From NCBI RefSeq assembly GCF_000296815.2, contig NZ_CAIT01000009.1, forward strand, positions 310,001-374,000: DNA of 64,000 bases, read 5' to 3'. The DNA is from Fibrisoma limi BUZ 3. Its GTDB lineage: Bacteria > Bacteroidota > Bacteroidia > Cytophagales > Spirosomataceae. The number at the start of each line of letters is the position of its first letter. The first letter of the stretch is position 1. Positions 1 through 7,269 of this stretch are shown one piece after another. The position numbers and the translations under genes were made by a program. The notes under the pieces were generated by a model. That model saw only the letters and a program-made list of their open reading frames with translations. It did no database searches and had not been told where the DNA came from.

Positions 1-151
1 CGGCCAGCCATTGAAATTCGTTTTCTGGAAACGCGCCTTCTACATCACTCTGCGGAGCATAGTCAGCCAGCCGTTGCACCAGTTGATTTATAAGTTGAGG
101 GTTAATTCGTTCTGTCAGGCGTGTAGCGGGTGTCGTTGATGAATCCATCAT
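1..151 (-). CDS. N-terminal fragment of an unidentified protein (possibly acyl-CoA dehydrogenase-like)
   Basis: An open frame runs on the minus strand from an ATG at 151 (a second ATG lies at 148) off the left edge of the window, giving about 50 residues. The visible part is a polar N-terminus followed by a predicted helix (INPQLINQLVQRLADYAP) and a FPENEFQWLA stretch. The latter loosely resembles the region where acyl-CoA dehydrogenases have a FP..-F..L-EAGLL pattern, but too little is present to assign a family. It is divergent from the tryptophan dioxygenase gene, with 150 bases between the two starts. No clear promoter could be fixed in that gap. Confidence 0.45.
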   Translation of the reverse strand, partial: MMDSSTTPATRLTERINPQLINQLVQRLADYAPQSDVEGAFPENEFQWLA

Positions 152-301
152 ACGATTGCAATGCTATGTATAAGCAAAATGTTTACCGCCCCGTCAACAT
201 AACGCCAATTTCCATCGTATAGCCAGCTTTGGACAGAGTGCCCCGGCAGCTTCATCGGATACAACGAAGCTGCGTATCTTTACTACGTTATTCAACAGAC
301 T

Positions 302-1252
302 ATGCACGAATCCCTCGCCAACAAACTACACCAGTTAGAGCAGAAATTTGCCGCCATGGGGCAGGATATGAACGCCTACCTCGAAGGCCTGCTCCAGGCC
401 GATTACCTGACGTACTGGGATTACGTTCATCTTGATACGCTGCTGTCGCTGCAAAACCCCAAAACCGCCTACCCCGACGAGCTGATCTTTGTCACGTATC
501 ATCAAATTACGGAGCTATACTTCAAACTGATTCTGCACGAAATTGCCCAGATTGCTGACGCGCAACCCCTAACGACCAGCTTCTTTACGGCCCGGATGCA
601 GCGTATTAACCGGTACTTTGCCCTGCTCGAAGAGTCGTTCGGAATTATGATTTCGGGAATGGAGCGGGAGCAGTTTTTGAAGTTTCGCATGGCGTTGCTG
701 CCCTCGAGCGGGTTTCAGTCGGTGCAGTTTCGTGAGATTGAAATCGTTTCGACCGACTTTACCAACCTGCTGGCCGAGCCACCAACAAGCGCTACGTCCA
801 TCGCCGGGCAGTATGACGCCATCTACTGGAAACGGGGCGCTACCGAGCTGGCAACCCAGCAGAAAACACTGACGCTCCGCCAGTTCGACCAACAGTACAG
901 CACGCGACTCATCCGGCTGGCCGAAAGTTATCAGGCCAAAAACCTGTATCAGCGCTACCAGGCATTAGAAACAGCCGGACAGATCACTGACGATCTTCGT
1001 ATGGCCCTGCGGGAGTACGACCACCGCGTCAATGTCCGATGGAAGCTGGCTCACCTGCGTTCGGCCGTGCAGTATCTTCATAAAGAACCGGAAGATATTC
1101 GGGCAACCGGGGGCACGAACTGGCAAACCTACCTCCCGCCCGTTCAGCAGCAACGGGTATTTTTTCCATCGCTCTGGTCACAGGACGAACGGCAAGCGTG
1201 GGGGCAATCGATCCGGCAGCCCGACCAGCCTATCAATAACTTAACCCCATAA
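302..1252 (+). CDS. kynA: Tryptophan 2,3-dioxygenase
   Basis: Haem enzyme that opens the indole ring of L-tryptophan to N-formylkynurenine, the first step of the kynurenine pathway; cytosolic. The N-terminal part contains YLTYWDYVHLDTLL followed by ELIFVTYHQITELYFKLILH, the family's substrate-pocket signature. The C-terminal part has VRWKLAHLRSAV, which holds the haem-ligating histidine, and a GGTNW remnant of the usual TGGS loop. At 316 residues it is slightly longer than the classical bacterial enzyme (about 280). The ATG at 302 places the conserved core about 30 residues in, as expected. No other kynurenine gene is adjacent, so it appears to be a single-gene unit. An overlapping open frame at 229-435 is in another phase and is not supported. 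Confidence 0.95.
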   Translation: MHESLANKLHQLEQKFAAMGQDMNAYLEGLLQADYLTYWDYVHLDTLLSLQNPKTAYPDELIFVTYHQITELYFKLILHEIAQIADAQPLTTSFFTARMQRINRYFALLEESFGIMISGMEREQFLKFRMALLPSSGFQSVQFREIEIVSTDFTNLLAEPPTSATSIAGQYDAIYWKRGATELATQQKTLTLRQFDQQYSTRLIRLAESYQAKNLYQRYQALETAGQITDDLRMALREYDHRVNVRWKLAHLRSAVQYLHKEPEDIRATGGTNWQTYLPPVQQQRVFFPSLWSQDERQAWGQSIRQPDQPINNLTP

Positions 1253-1328
1253 TTTAAACTATATCAAGTTTCTATTATAACATACCGATACACACGTCGG
1301 ACATATCGATATACCCTTTTCATTTGCA

Positions 1329-1343
1329 TTAGAATTAGTCTAA
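1329..1343. promoter_or_regulatory. Short dyad upstream of the siderophore receptor, candidate metal-responsive operator
   Basis: TTAGA and TCTAA form a perfect 5-bp inverted repeat separated by 5 bases, ending 6 bases before the ATG of the TonB siderophore receptor. The shape (TTAG...CTAA) recalls operators of DtxR/IdeR-type iron regulators. The site sits directly in front of an iron-uptake unit, so iron control is a reasonable inference, but no regulator is encoded nearby. Confidence 0.4.
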
Positions 1344-1349
1344 ATAAGT

Positions 1350-3725
1350 ATGAGCTATAGATCCTTACTCACTATACTGATCGCGTTATCCTTTTGGGTA
1401 ACCGTAATACCTTCTCTGCTTGCGCAGACGTCTACAACGGGCATCATCATTGGGAAAGTCAATGACCACAATGGCCAGCCGCTGCCCCAGGTCAACGTAC
1501 GGTTGTCCGGGACGCAGTTCGGAACGCTTACCAATGAACAGGGCACGTACCAGCTCAATAACGTACCGGCCGGAACCTACACTTTAATAATCAGCCGGAT
1601 GGGCCATGGTCGGTCCCAGCAATCGATTACGGTCCGGGCCAATGAAACGACGGAGGCTGCGAACCTGATGCTCAACGAGTCTGCTCAGAACCTCGACGAG
1701 GTAACCGTAGAGGGTAAAAACCCCTACAAAGCTGACCTACCGTCCTACAGCCTGCGTGTCAAAACGCCGTTGATTGAACTGCCGCAGAACGTGCAGGTAG
1801 TTAACCGCCAACTTCTGGCCGACCAGCAGATTTTCGATATGCTCGAAGGAGTTTCGCGCAATATCAGTGGCGTTACCAAACAGGAACACTGGGACAACTA
1901 CGCCCGGTTGAACATGCGCGGCTCGCGGATTGCCCCCTTCCGCAACGGCATGAACGTACAGTCAACCTGGGGGCCGCTGGCCGAAGATATGTCGATGGTG
2001 GAGCGGATCGAGTTCGTAAAAGGTCCCGCCGGGTTCATGATGGCAAACGGCGAACCGAGCGGTTTTTATAACGTCGTGACCAAAAAGCCGACCGGTATAA
2101 CTAAAGGCGAAGCTACGATGACGATGGGTAGTTTTGATACGTACCGCGCCACGGTCGATCTGGACGGCAAACTCAAGCAGGATGGCAGCCTGCTGTACCG
2201 GCTGAACCTGATGGGGCAGGCCAAAGGTTCGTTCCGGGAGTTTGAGTACAACAACCGCTACACGATCGCACCGGTGCTGAAATACAAACTCAGCGAACAG
2301 ACCTCGATCACGGCTGAATACACCTACCAGTTCTCGCAGATGTCGGCCATTGGATCAGCTTACCTGTTTGCCAAAAACGGTTTCGAGCGGCTACCGTTCA
2401 ACGCAACGACGGCTTCGGCTAACCTGGACCCAACCAACATCAATGATCACAGCTCGTTCGTGATTCTGGAACACCAGATCAGCCCCAACTGGAAGCTGAC
2501 AGGCCAGCTCGCCTACTTCAACTACAAGCAGATCGGCAGCTCGCTATGGGCCGACTCGGCAAAGGCCAACGGGGATTTATACCGCAATGTCAGCATCTGG
2601 GACGCATCCAACGAAGGTAAATTCGGGCAGCTTTTCATTAACGGCGACGTAACGACCGGACCGGTTACCCACCGCATTCTGGCTGGCCTGGACCTGGGTA
2701 ACAAGAAATACATCGCCGACTGGAACCAGTCGTTTCCGCTCTACGACAGCACGACGGTCTTCAACATCTACCAGCCCAACTACTATTTGCCGGCGAACCT
2801 GCTGCCCCGATTCAACCGCTCAACGAGCCTGCGTTACCGGGCCGGGGTTAACGTACTGAGCCAGTCATACGCGGGAATTTATGTGCAGGACGAGCTACGT
2901 TTCTGGCAGGACCGCATCCGCCTGACGCTGGCCGGCCGACTTACCTCCGCCAAAGACAGCCAGTATGGTAGCGGCACCGATGAGACTGTATTTACCCCAC
3001 GGGTAGGCATCAGCGGCTCGATCAACAAACAAACGTCAGTGTACGCACTGTACGACCAGGCATTCGTACCTCAATCCGGTGTCGATGCGCGGGGCAATGC
3101 GTTCCGACCGATCACGGGCGACAACCTCGAAGCTGGCTTGAAGAGAGAGTGGGCCGGTGGGCGCTGGCAGTCAACACTTTCGGTGTATCAGATTACGAAG
3201 AACAACGTATTAACGGCCGACCCCGGCAATCCGAACTTCTCGGTACAACTCGGGCAGACCCGTACCAGCGGGGTTGAATTTGACCTACAGGGCGAGCTGT
3301 TACCCGGTCTGAGCCTGGTGGCTAACTACGCCTACACCGACTCGAAAATCACGAAAGACACGCGTTCAGAAAACGTTGGTCAGTACGTTCCCGGTTTCGC
3401 CAAGCACGTAACAAACGCCTGGCTGTCGTATCGGCTGCGGAAGGGCGCGTTGCAGGGCGTAGGGGTTTCGCTCGGGTACCAGGGGCAATTGGAGCGGTTC
3501 GGCTGGTTCGTCGACCCAACCTCGAACAAATCAAACCTGCCTGACTACTTCCGCGCCGACGGAGCCGTATCGTGGCAGAACAACCGGGTTAGCCTGGCCC
3601 TGAACGTCAACAACATCCTGAATGCGTACCTGTATTCGGGCGCTCCGTATCCCTACAGTGGCTATTATTACTGGCAGGCCGAAGCTCCGCGTAACTTCCG
3701 CTTAAGTATGGCTTACCGCTTCTAA
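1350..3725 (+). CDS. TonB-dependent siderophore receptor
   Basis: Outer-membrane gated channel that imports ferric siderophores with energy from TonB. A signal peptide (about residues 1-25, ending LLAQ) is followed by a carboxypeptidase-regulatory-like domain (about 30-115; GKVNDHNGQPLPQVNV), which is typical of Bacteroidota receptors. The plug comes next (about 130-250), with IELPQNVQVVNRQLLADQQ and the RIEFVKGPAGFM segment characteristic of the FhuA/FhuE siderophore subfamily. A long beta-barrel ends in an aromatic residue (MAYRF). At 791 residues it is full length. The next gene, a PepSY membrane protein, begins 4 bases after the stop, a common pairing for siderophore uptake and reductive iron release. 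The dyad at 1329-1343 may regulate the unit. The siderophore specificity cannot be read from sequence. Confidence 0.92.
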   Translation: MSYRSLLTILIALSFWVTVIPSLLAQTSTTGIIIGKVNDHNGQPLPQVNVRLSGTQFGTLTNEQGTYQLNNVPAGTYTLIISRMGHGRSQQSITVRANETTEAANLMLNESAQNLDEVTVEGKNPYKADLPSYSLRVKTPLIELPQNVQVVNRQLLADQQIFDMLEGVSRNISGVTKQEHWDNYARLNMRGSRIAPFRNGMNVQSTWGPLAEDMSMVERIEFVKGPAGFMMANGEPSGFYNVVTKKPTGITKGEATMTMGSFDTYRATVDLDGKLKQDGSLLYRLNLMGQAKGSFREFEYNNRYTIAPVLKYKLSEQTSITAEYTYQFSQMSAIGSAYLFAKNGFERLPFNATTASANLDPTNINDHSSFVILEHQISPNWKLTGQLAYFNYKQIGSSLWADSAKANGDLYRNVSIWDASNEGKFGQLFINGDVTTGPVTHRILAGLDLGNKKYIADWNQSFPLYDSTTVFNIYQPNYYLPANLLPRFNRSTSLRYRAGVNVLSQSYAGIYVQDELRFWQDRIRLTLAGRLTSAKDSQYGSGTDETVFTPRVGISGSINKQTSVYALYDQAFVPQSGVDARGNAFRPITGDNLEAGLKREWAGGRWQSTLSVYQITKNNVLTADPGNPNFSVQLGQTRTSGVEFDLQGELLPGLSLVANYAYTDSKITKDTRSENVGQYVPGFAKHVTNAWLSYRLRKGALQGVGVSLGYQGQLERFGWFVDPTSNKSNLPDYFRADGAVSWQNNRVSLALNVNNILNAYLYSGAPYPYSGYYYWQAEAPRNFRLSMAYRF

Positions 3726-3729
3726 CGTT

Positions 3730-4923
3730 ATGACAATCAAGAAGACAATCGGCATGATTCACCTCTGGCTCGGACTCGCGTCCGGGCTGGTGGTGTTTGT
3801 TATCAGCATTACGGGCTGCCTGTACGCGTTCCAGGACGAAATCCAGAACCTGACGCAGTCGTATCGGTTCGTCGAAGCCAGGAACCAGTCGTTTCTGCCG
3901 CCCTCCACGCTCAAGGCCATCGCCATGAAGGAGTTGCCCGAAAAGCATTTGCACGCCGTGATGTATGGTAAAAAAGACCAGGCCGCGCAGGTGATGTTCT
4001 TTCACTTCGAGCCGTCGTATTACTACAGCGTGTATCTGAATCCGTACACAGGCGAGGTGCTGAAGGTGAAAGACATGGACGCCGATTTCTTCCGGATTGT
4101 GCTGATGGGACATTTCTACCTCTGGTTACCGCCGACAATCGGTCAGCCCGTAGTAGCGTCGGCTACGTTGATCTTTGTCGTTATGCTGATTTCGGGTATC
4201 GTGTTGTGGTGGCCTAAAAACAGGAATGCGGCAAAGCAACGGTTTTCCATCAAATGGAAGGCAGCCTGGCGACGGACCAACTACGACCTCCACAACGTAC
4301 TGGGCTTCTACGCGACGTGGGTGTTGCTCATTCTGGCCCTGACGGGCCTGGTCTGGGGCTTTCAGTGGTTTGCCAAGTCGGTACATACGCTGGCCGGTGG
4401 CGAAAAGTCATTGATTTATCAGGACCCAGTATCCGACAAACCGCAGCCCTTAGCAATTCTCCCTGCCCAGGCTCCGGCCATCGACCGGGTGTGGCAAAAA
4501 ATGACCGCCGAACACCCTACGGCGGAGGTGATGGAGGTGCATATTCCCGATACGGATTCATCGGCCATTGCCGCCAGCGCCAACCCCGACGGTCGTACGT
4601 ACTGGCAAACCGATTATCGATTCTTTGACCAATACACGTTGAAAGAGCTCTCTGTTGGGCATGTTTACGGTCGATTTGGCCAGGCCAACCGCGCGGATAA
4701 GCTCATTCGCATGAATTACGACATCCACACGGGTGCTATTCTGGGTTTGCCGGGTAAAATTCTGGCGTTTTTTGCCTCGCTGATTGCGGCCAGTTTGCCT
4801 ATCACCGGCTTCCTGATCTGGTGGGGCCGGCGTAAACACGGCCGCCGGAAGCAAAACAAAACAACCCAACGGGTGCAAAAGCCCACGAAACCTATCCGAA
4901 CGGTTTCTTCTGCTAACATTTGA
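3730..4923 (+). CDS. PepSY-associated TM helix protein, probable inner-membrane iron-siderophore reductase-like protein
   Basis: The inner-membrane protein of 397 residues has four or more transmembrane segments. The first is MIHLWLGLASGLVVFVISITG near the N-terminus, then VVASATLIFVVMLISGIVLWW, a third around LGFYATWVLLILALTGLVWGF, and a last near the C-terminus (ASLIAASLPITGFLIWW). Conserved histidines lie in the helices (HLW, HNVLG). These features match the PepSY_TM family (PiuB/FhuF-neighbourhood proteins), several members of which are thought to reduce ferric siderophores after import. It follows the siderophore receptor by 4 bases and is surely co-transcribed. The C-terminus is lysine/arginine-rich and probably cytoplasmic. 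The biochemical role is inferred from family and context. Confidence 0.88.
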   Translation: MTIKKTIGMIHLWLGLASGLVVFVISITGCLYAFQDEIQNLTQSYRFVEARNQSFLPPSTLKAIAMKELPEKHLHAVMYGKKDQAAQVMFFHFEPSYYYSVYLNPYTGEVLKVKDMDADFFRIVLMGHFYLWLPPTIGQPVVASATLIFVVMLISGIVLWWPKNRNAAKQRFSIKWKAAWRRTNYDLHNVLGFYATWVLLILALTGLVWGFQWFAKSVHTLAGGEKSLIYQDPVSDKPQPLAILPAQAPAIDRVWQKMTAEHPTAEVMEVHIPDTDSSAIAASANPDGRTYWQTDYRFFDQYTLKELSVGHVYGRFGQANRADKLIRMNYDIHTGAILGLPGKILAFFASLIAASLPITGFLIWWGRRKHGRRKQNKTTQRVQKPTKPIRTVSSANI

Positions 4924-4989
4924 TGGCTTCCGTCCTGTTTTTATTGGCTGGAAGCTTTGTACCGTATCGCTTCGTATAAGATTTCGAAA

Positions 4990-5027
4990 ACCCGTAAGCC
5001 AACCCTGCGCAGGGTTGGCTTACGGGT
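4990..5027. terminator. Perfect 19-bp palindrome downstream of the iron-uptake unit
   Basis: The arms 4990-5008 and 5009-5027 are exact reverse complements with no spacer, so the hairpin loop is formed by the central CTGCGCAG. It lies 66 bases after the PepSY gene stop. The downstream T-run is weak (TTTATGGTATTGTT), so it could be a terminator or a mobile palindromic repeat unit. Confidence 0.6.
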
Positions 5028-5172
5028 TTATGGTATTGTTCAATGATGTATGATCGTTATAATGGTCGCGCCATAACGAGTATGTACCGTTTCCTCATCA
5101 ATCAACTCGCTTAACTTTCTTACTAACCATTTCCCGGTTAGATGGACAGTGTAATTATAATTCTTGAGGGAT

Positions 5173-5436
5173 ATGAATATAAGCCATGCCCTTATTCAAG
5201 CTATTTCAATGACTGGGATAACCCAGGACGAACTAGCAAAGCGGGTTAAGGTAAGCCCCAGTATGATCAATCAGCTCTGTCGGGGGAGCCGAGATGCAAC
5301 TGAAGGACTGGTTGGCCAACTGGCTAATGCGCTTCAATGCAATGTGTCCATTACTGTCCAGTTTACCAGGAAGCCTACCCCAAATCAAGCGGATAACAAC
5401 AAAACCAGTCAGGGGATGTCTAAAAATTCGCCTTAA
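5173..5436 (+). CDS. Small XRE-type helix-turn-helix protein
   Basis: A protein of about 87 residues. Its first 60 residues form a Cro/C1-type helix-turn-helix: ITQDELAKRVKVSPSMINQLCRG is helix 2-turn-helix 3, followed by a helix that ends NALQCNVSITVQF. The remainder is a polar tail (KPTPNQADNNKTSQGMSK). It probably binds DNA as a dimer. An in-frame TTG at 5164 would add three residues; the ATG at 5173 is preferred. Neighbours on both sides are unrelated metabolic genes, and there is no obvious toxin partner, so it is listed as a stand-alone regulator of unknown target. Confidence 0.75.
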   Translation: MNISHALIQAISMTGITQDELAKRVKVSPSMINQLCRGSRDATEGLVGQLANALQCNVSITVQFTRKPTPNQADNNKTSQGMSKNSP

Positions 5437-5642
5437 GCTCTAAGGATCAATGCCTATCCTCAATTTTAGGACGTGTCCGATGGTGTTACAGCACAGACAC
5501 GACCACATAGGCAGCCTATTTTATCAGTAAGCTACCAGCTTGCGTCGATAAAACCATGTTGGCCTCCGCTGGTAGTAGTCAGGCCCCTGTCACGCTCGAA
5601 AGAATACAGCCAATAACCTACTGATCAATAAAAACCAACGCT

Positions 5643-6707
5643 ATGGAAACGACAATGAAGGCTGCCGTGAAAACCGCCGACGGTACGTTTGATGTGACCG
5701 AAGTTAACACCCCAACCCTACCAAAGCCCGACTGGGTACGGGCCAGGGTAAGGGTATCGGGTATTTGCGGCACCGATCTGCGTCATTGGAAACACGAAGA
5801 CCCGAACCTGGAAGGTAAAATCATGGGGCACGAACTGGCGGGCGAGATCGTCGAAGTTGGGGATGCCGTTACCAATGTCAAACCGGGCGACCGGGTCGTT
5901 ATCGAAACCCTGCTTGGCGATGAAACGTGCGACTGGTGCCGGGTGCAGCAATACAACCTCTGCCCTCACCTCTACGAAGTGCGGATGAAGACGATCTCCC
6001 AAGCCTTCGCTGCGTACGTGATCGGACCAGCTAAGAAGTTCTACAAACTGCCCGACCACGTGAGTTTTGAAGAAGCCACGCTGCTGGATACCTTTTCGGT
6101 TAGTCTACATGCCATTCATTTGAGCGGGCTGAGCCTAAACGACAAAGTGGCGGTGATCGGGGCCGGGCCAATCGGGCTGGGGCAGTTGCAACTGGCCAAG
6201 CTGTGTGGCGCGGATGTAATCGTGACCGATGTCGTCGATTCGTCGCTGCAACTGGCGAAGGAACTCGGTGCCGACGCCGTTGTCAATACCAAAACGGACG
6301 ACGGCTATCAACGGGTTATGGAGTTTACCGGTAATCGGGGTGCAGATATCGCCTTCGAGTGCGTTGGTGGGCCATCCATGCCGACTACGTTGTCGCAAGC
6401 CACGGAATTCGCACGAATTGGCGGAAAAGTTGTGATCGTGGGCGGTTTTGAAGCCGGCAAAACAGCGATCGAACTGGACTGGCAACGTATCCAGATGTCG
6501 GAAATCAAGCTGATCCCGAGTGCGAGCTATTCGTTCTGGGATATCTATCCCGAAATGCAGATGTGTCTGGATTTGCTGGCCAAAGGAAAACTGAACGCCC
6601 GTAAGCTGATCACCCATAGCTTTCCGCTCGATGAAATCAATAAGGCGTTTGAAACGGCTCAGGATAAGGAGCATACGCATGCCGTTTTCGTAGCGCTTAC
6701 CATTTAA
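5643..6707 (+). CDS. Zinc-dependent alcohol dehydrogenase family protein (medium-chain, sorbitol/threonine dehydrogenase-like)
   Basis: A 354-residue cytosolic NAD(P)-dependent oxidoreductase of the medium-chain dehydrogenase superfamily. The GroES-like domain carries the catalytic zinc site Cys42 (GICGTD) and His63-Glu64 (GHELAGE), with GDRV at 82-85. The structural-zinc lobe has Cys96, Cys99 and Cys107; the usual first cysteine appears to be replaced by Asp93. The Rossmann domain starts near residue 170 with the GAGPIGLGQLQLAKL dinucleotide loop. The nearest matches by motif are L-threonine or polyol dehydrogenases, but the substrate cannot be decided. It appears to be transcribed alone. 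The ATG at 5643 fits; a second Met at residue 5 is an alternative. Confidence 0.88.
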   Translation: METTMKAAVKTADGTFDVTEVNTPTLPKPDWVRARVRVSGICGTDLRHWKHEDPNLEGKIMGHELAGEIVEVGDAVTNVKPGDRVVIETLLGDETCDWCRVQQYNLCPHLYEVRMKTISQAFAAYVIGPAKKFYKLPDHVSFEEATLLDTFSVSLHAIHLSGLSLNDKVAVIGAGPIGLGQLQLAKLCGADVIVTDVVDSSLQLAKELGADAVVNTKTDDGYQRVMEFTGNRGADIAFECVGGPSMPTTLSQATEFARIGGKVVIVGGFEAGKTAIELDWQRIQMSEIKLIPSASYSFWDIYPEMQMCLDLLAKGKLNARKLITHSFPLDEINKAFETAQDKEHTHAVFVALTI

Positions 6708-6762
6708 GGGAATGTTTTGGTGTCGGGTATACGTCACTGACACCAAAACACGCTGTCAGCTC

Positions 6763-7269
6763 CTACTTCCGGCTTTTGTAATACCGAATCATTTCCGGAT
6801 AGCCCATGCCCATCGAGAGTCCCGTTACGGCCTGGGTTATCCGTTTGGTTTTGGTCTCCACCGTTTTGGCGTCTTCGATCCACTTGCTGAAATAGGTCTG
6901 GTGTCCTTTCGACAGGCCGTTGAAAAACGAAAGGGCGGCCGGTTCATCGTCCAGGCACGCCATCAGATCGGCCGACAGTTCAATGGGGGAATCATCCACG
7001 GCCAGTTCGACCCGTACCGACGCGCCTTCTTCCTTGCGAATACCCCGACGCATGACAGCGTTGACCGGCATGATAAACTGCCCGTCGCCCATCGGGATTA
7101 GGGCAATTTGTTTGATGGCAAAATTATCCAGACAGCCCTTTACCCGAAAGGAGGTTTTCTGACCGGGCTTTAGCGTGGCCGTTATGTCAATCGGAATCTC
7201 AAGGTAGGTCCAGCCCGTCTTCTCCCCTTTCTCCTCAAATCGTTGGAGAATCGCCGTAAATGTGTGCAT
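6763..7269 (-). CDS. DUF1905 and YdeI/OmpD-associated domain protein
   Basis: A 168-residue soluble protein. Residues 1-90 match the DUF1905 beta-barrel fold (WTYLEIPIDITATL; IPMGDGQFIMPVNAVMRR). The C-terminal half (from about 105) has the helical YdeI/OmpD-associated pattern DEPAALSFFNGLSKGHQTYFSKWIEDAKTVETK, quoted here in part only as a landmark: ALSFFNGLSKGHQ. YdeI-type proteins have been linked to bacteriocin or polymyxin tolerance in enterobacteria, but the molecular activity is unknown. Its ATG overlaps the stop of the upstream outer-membrane protein gene as TGATG at 7267-7271, suggesting translational coupling. Confidence 0.8.
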   Translation of the reverse strand: MHTFTAILQRFEEKGEKTGWTYLEIPIDITATLKPGQKTSFRVKGCLDNFAIKQIALIPMGDGQFIMPVNAVMRRGIRKEEGASVRVELAVDDSPIELSADLMACLDDEPAALSFFNGLSKGHQTYFSKWIEDAKTVETKTKRITQAVTGLSMGMGYPEMIRYYKSRK

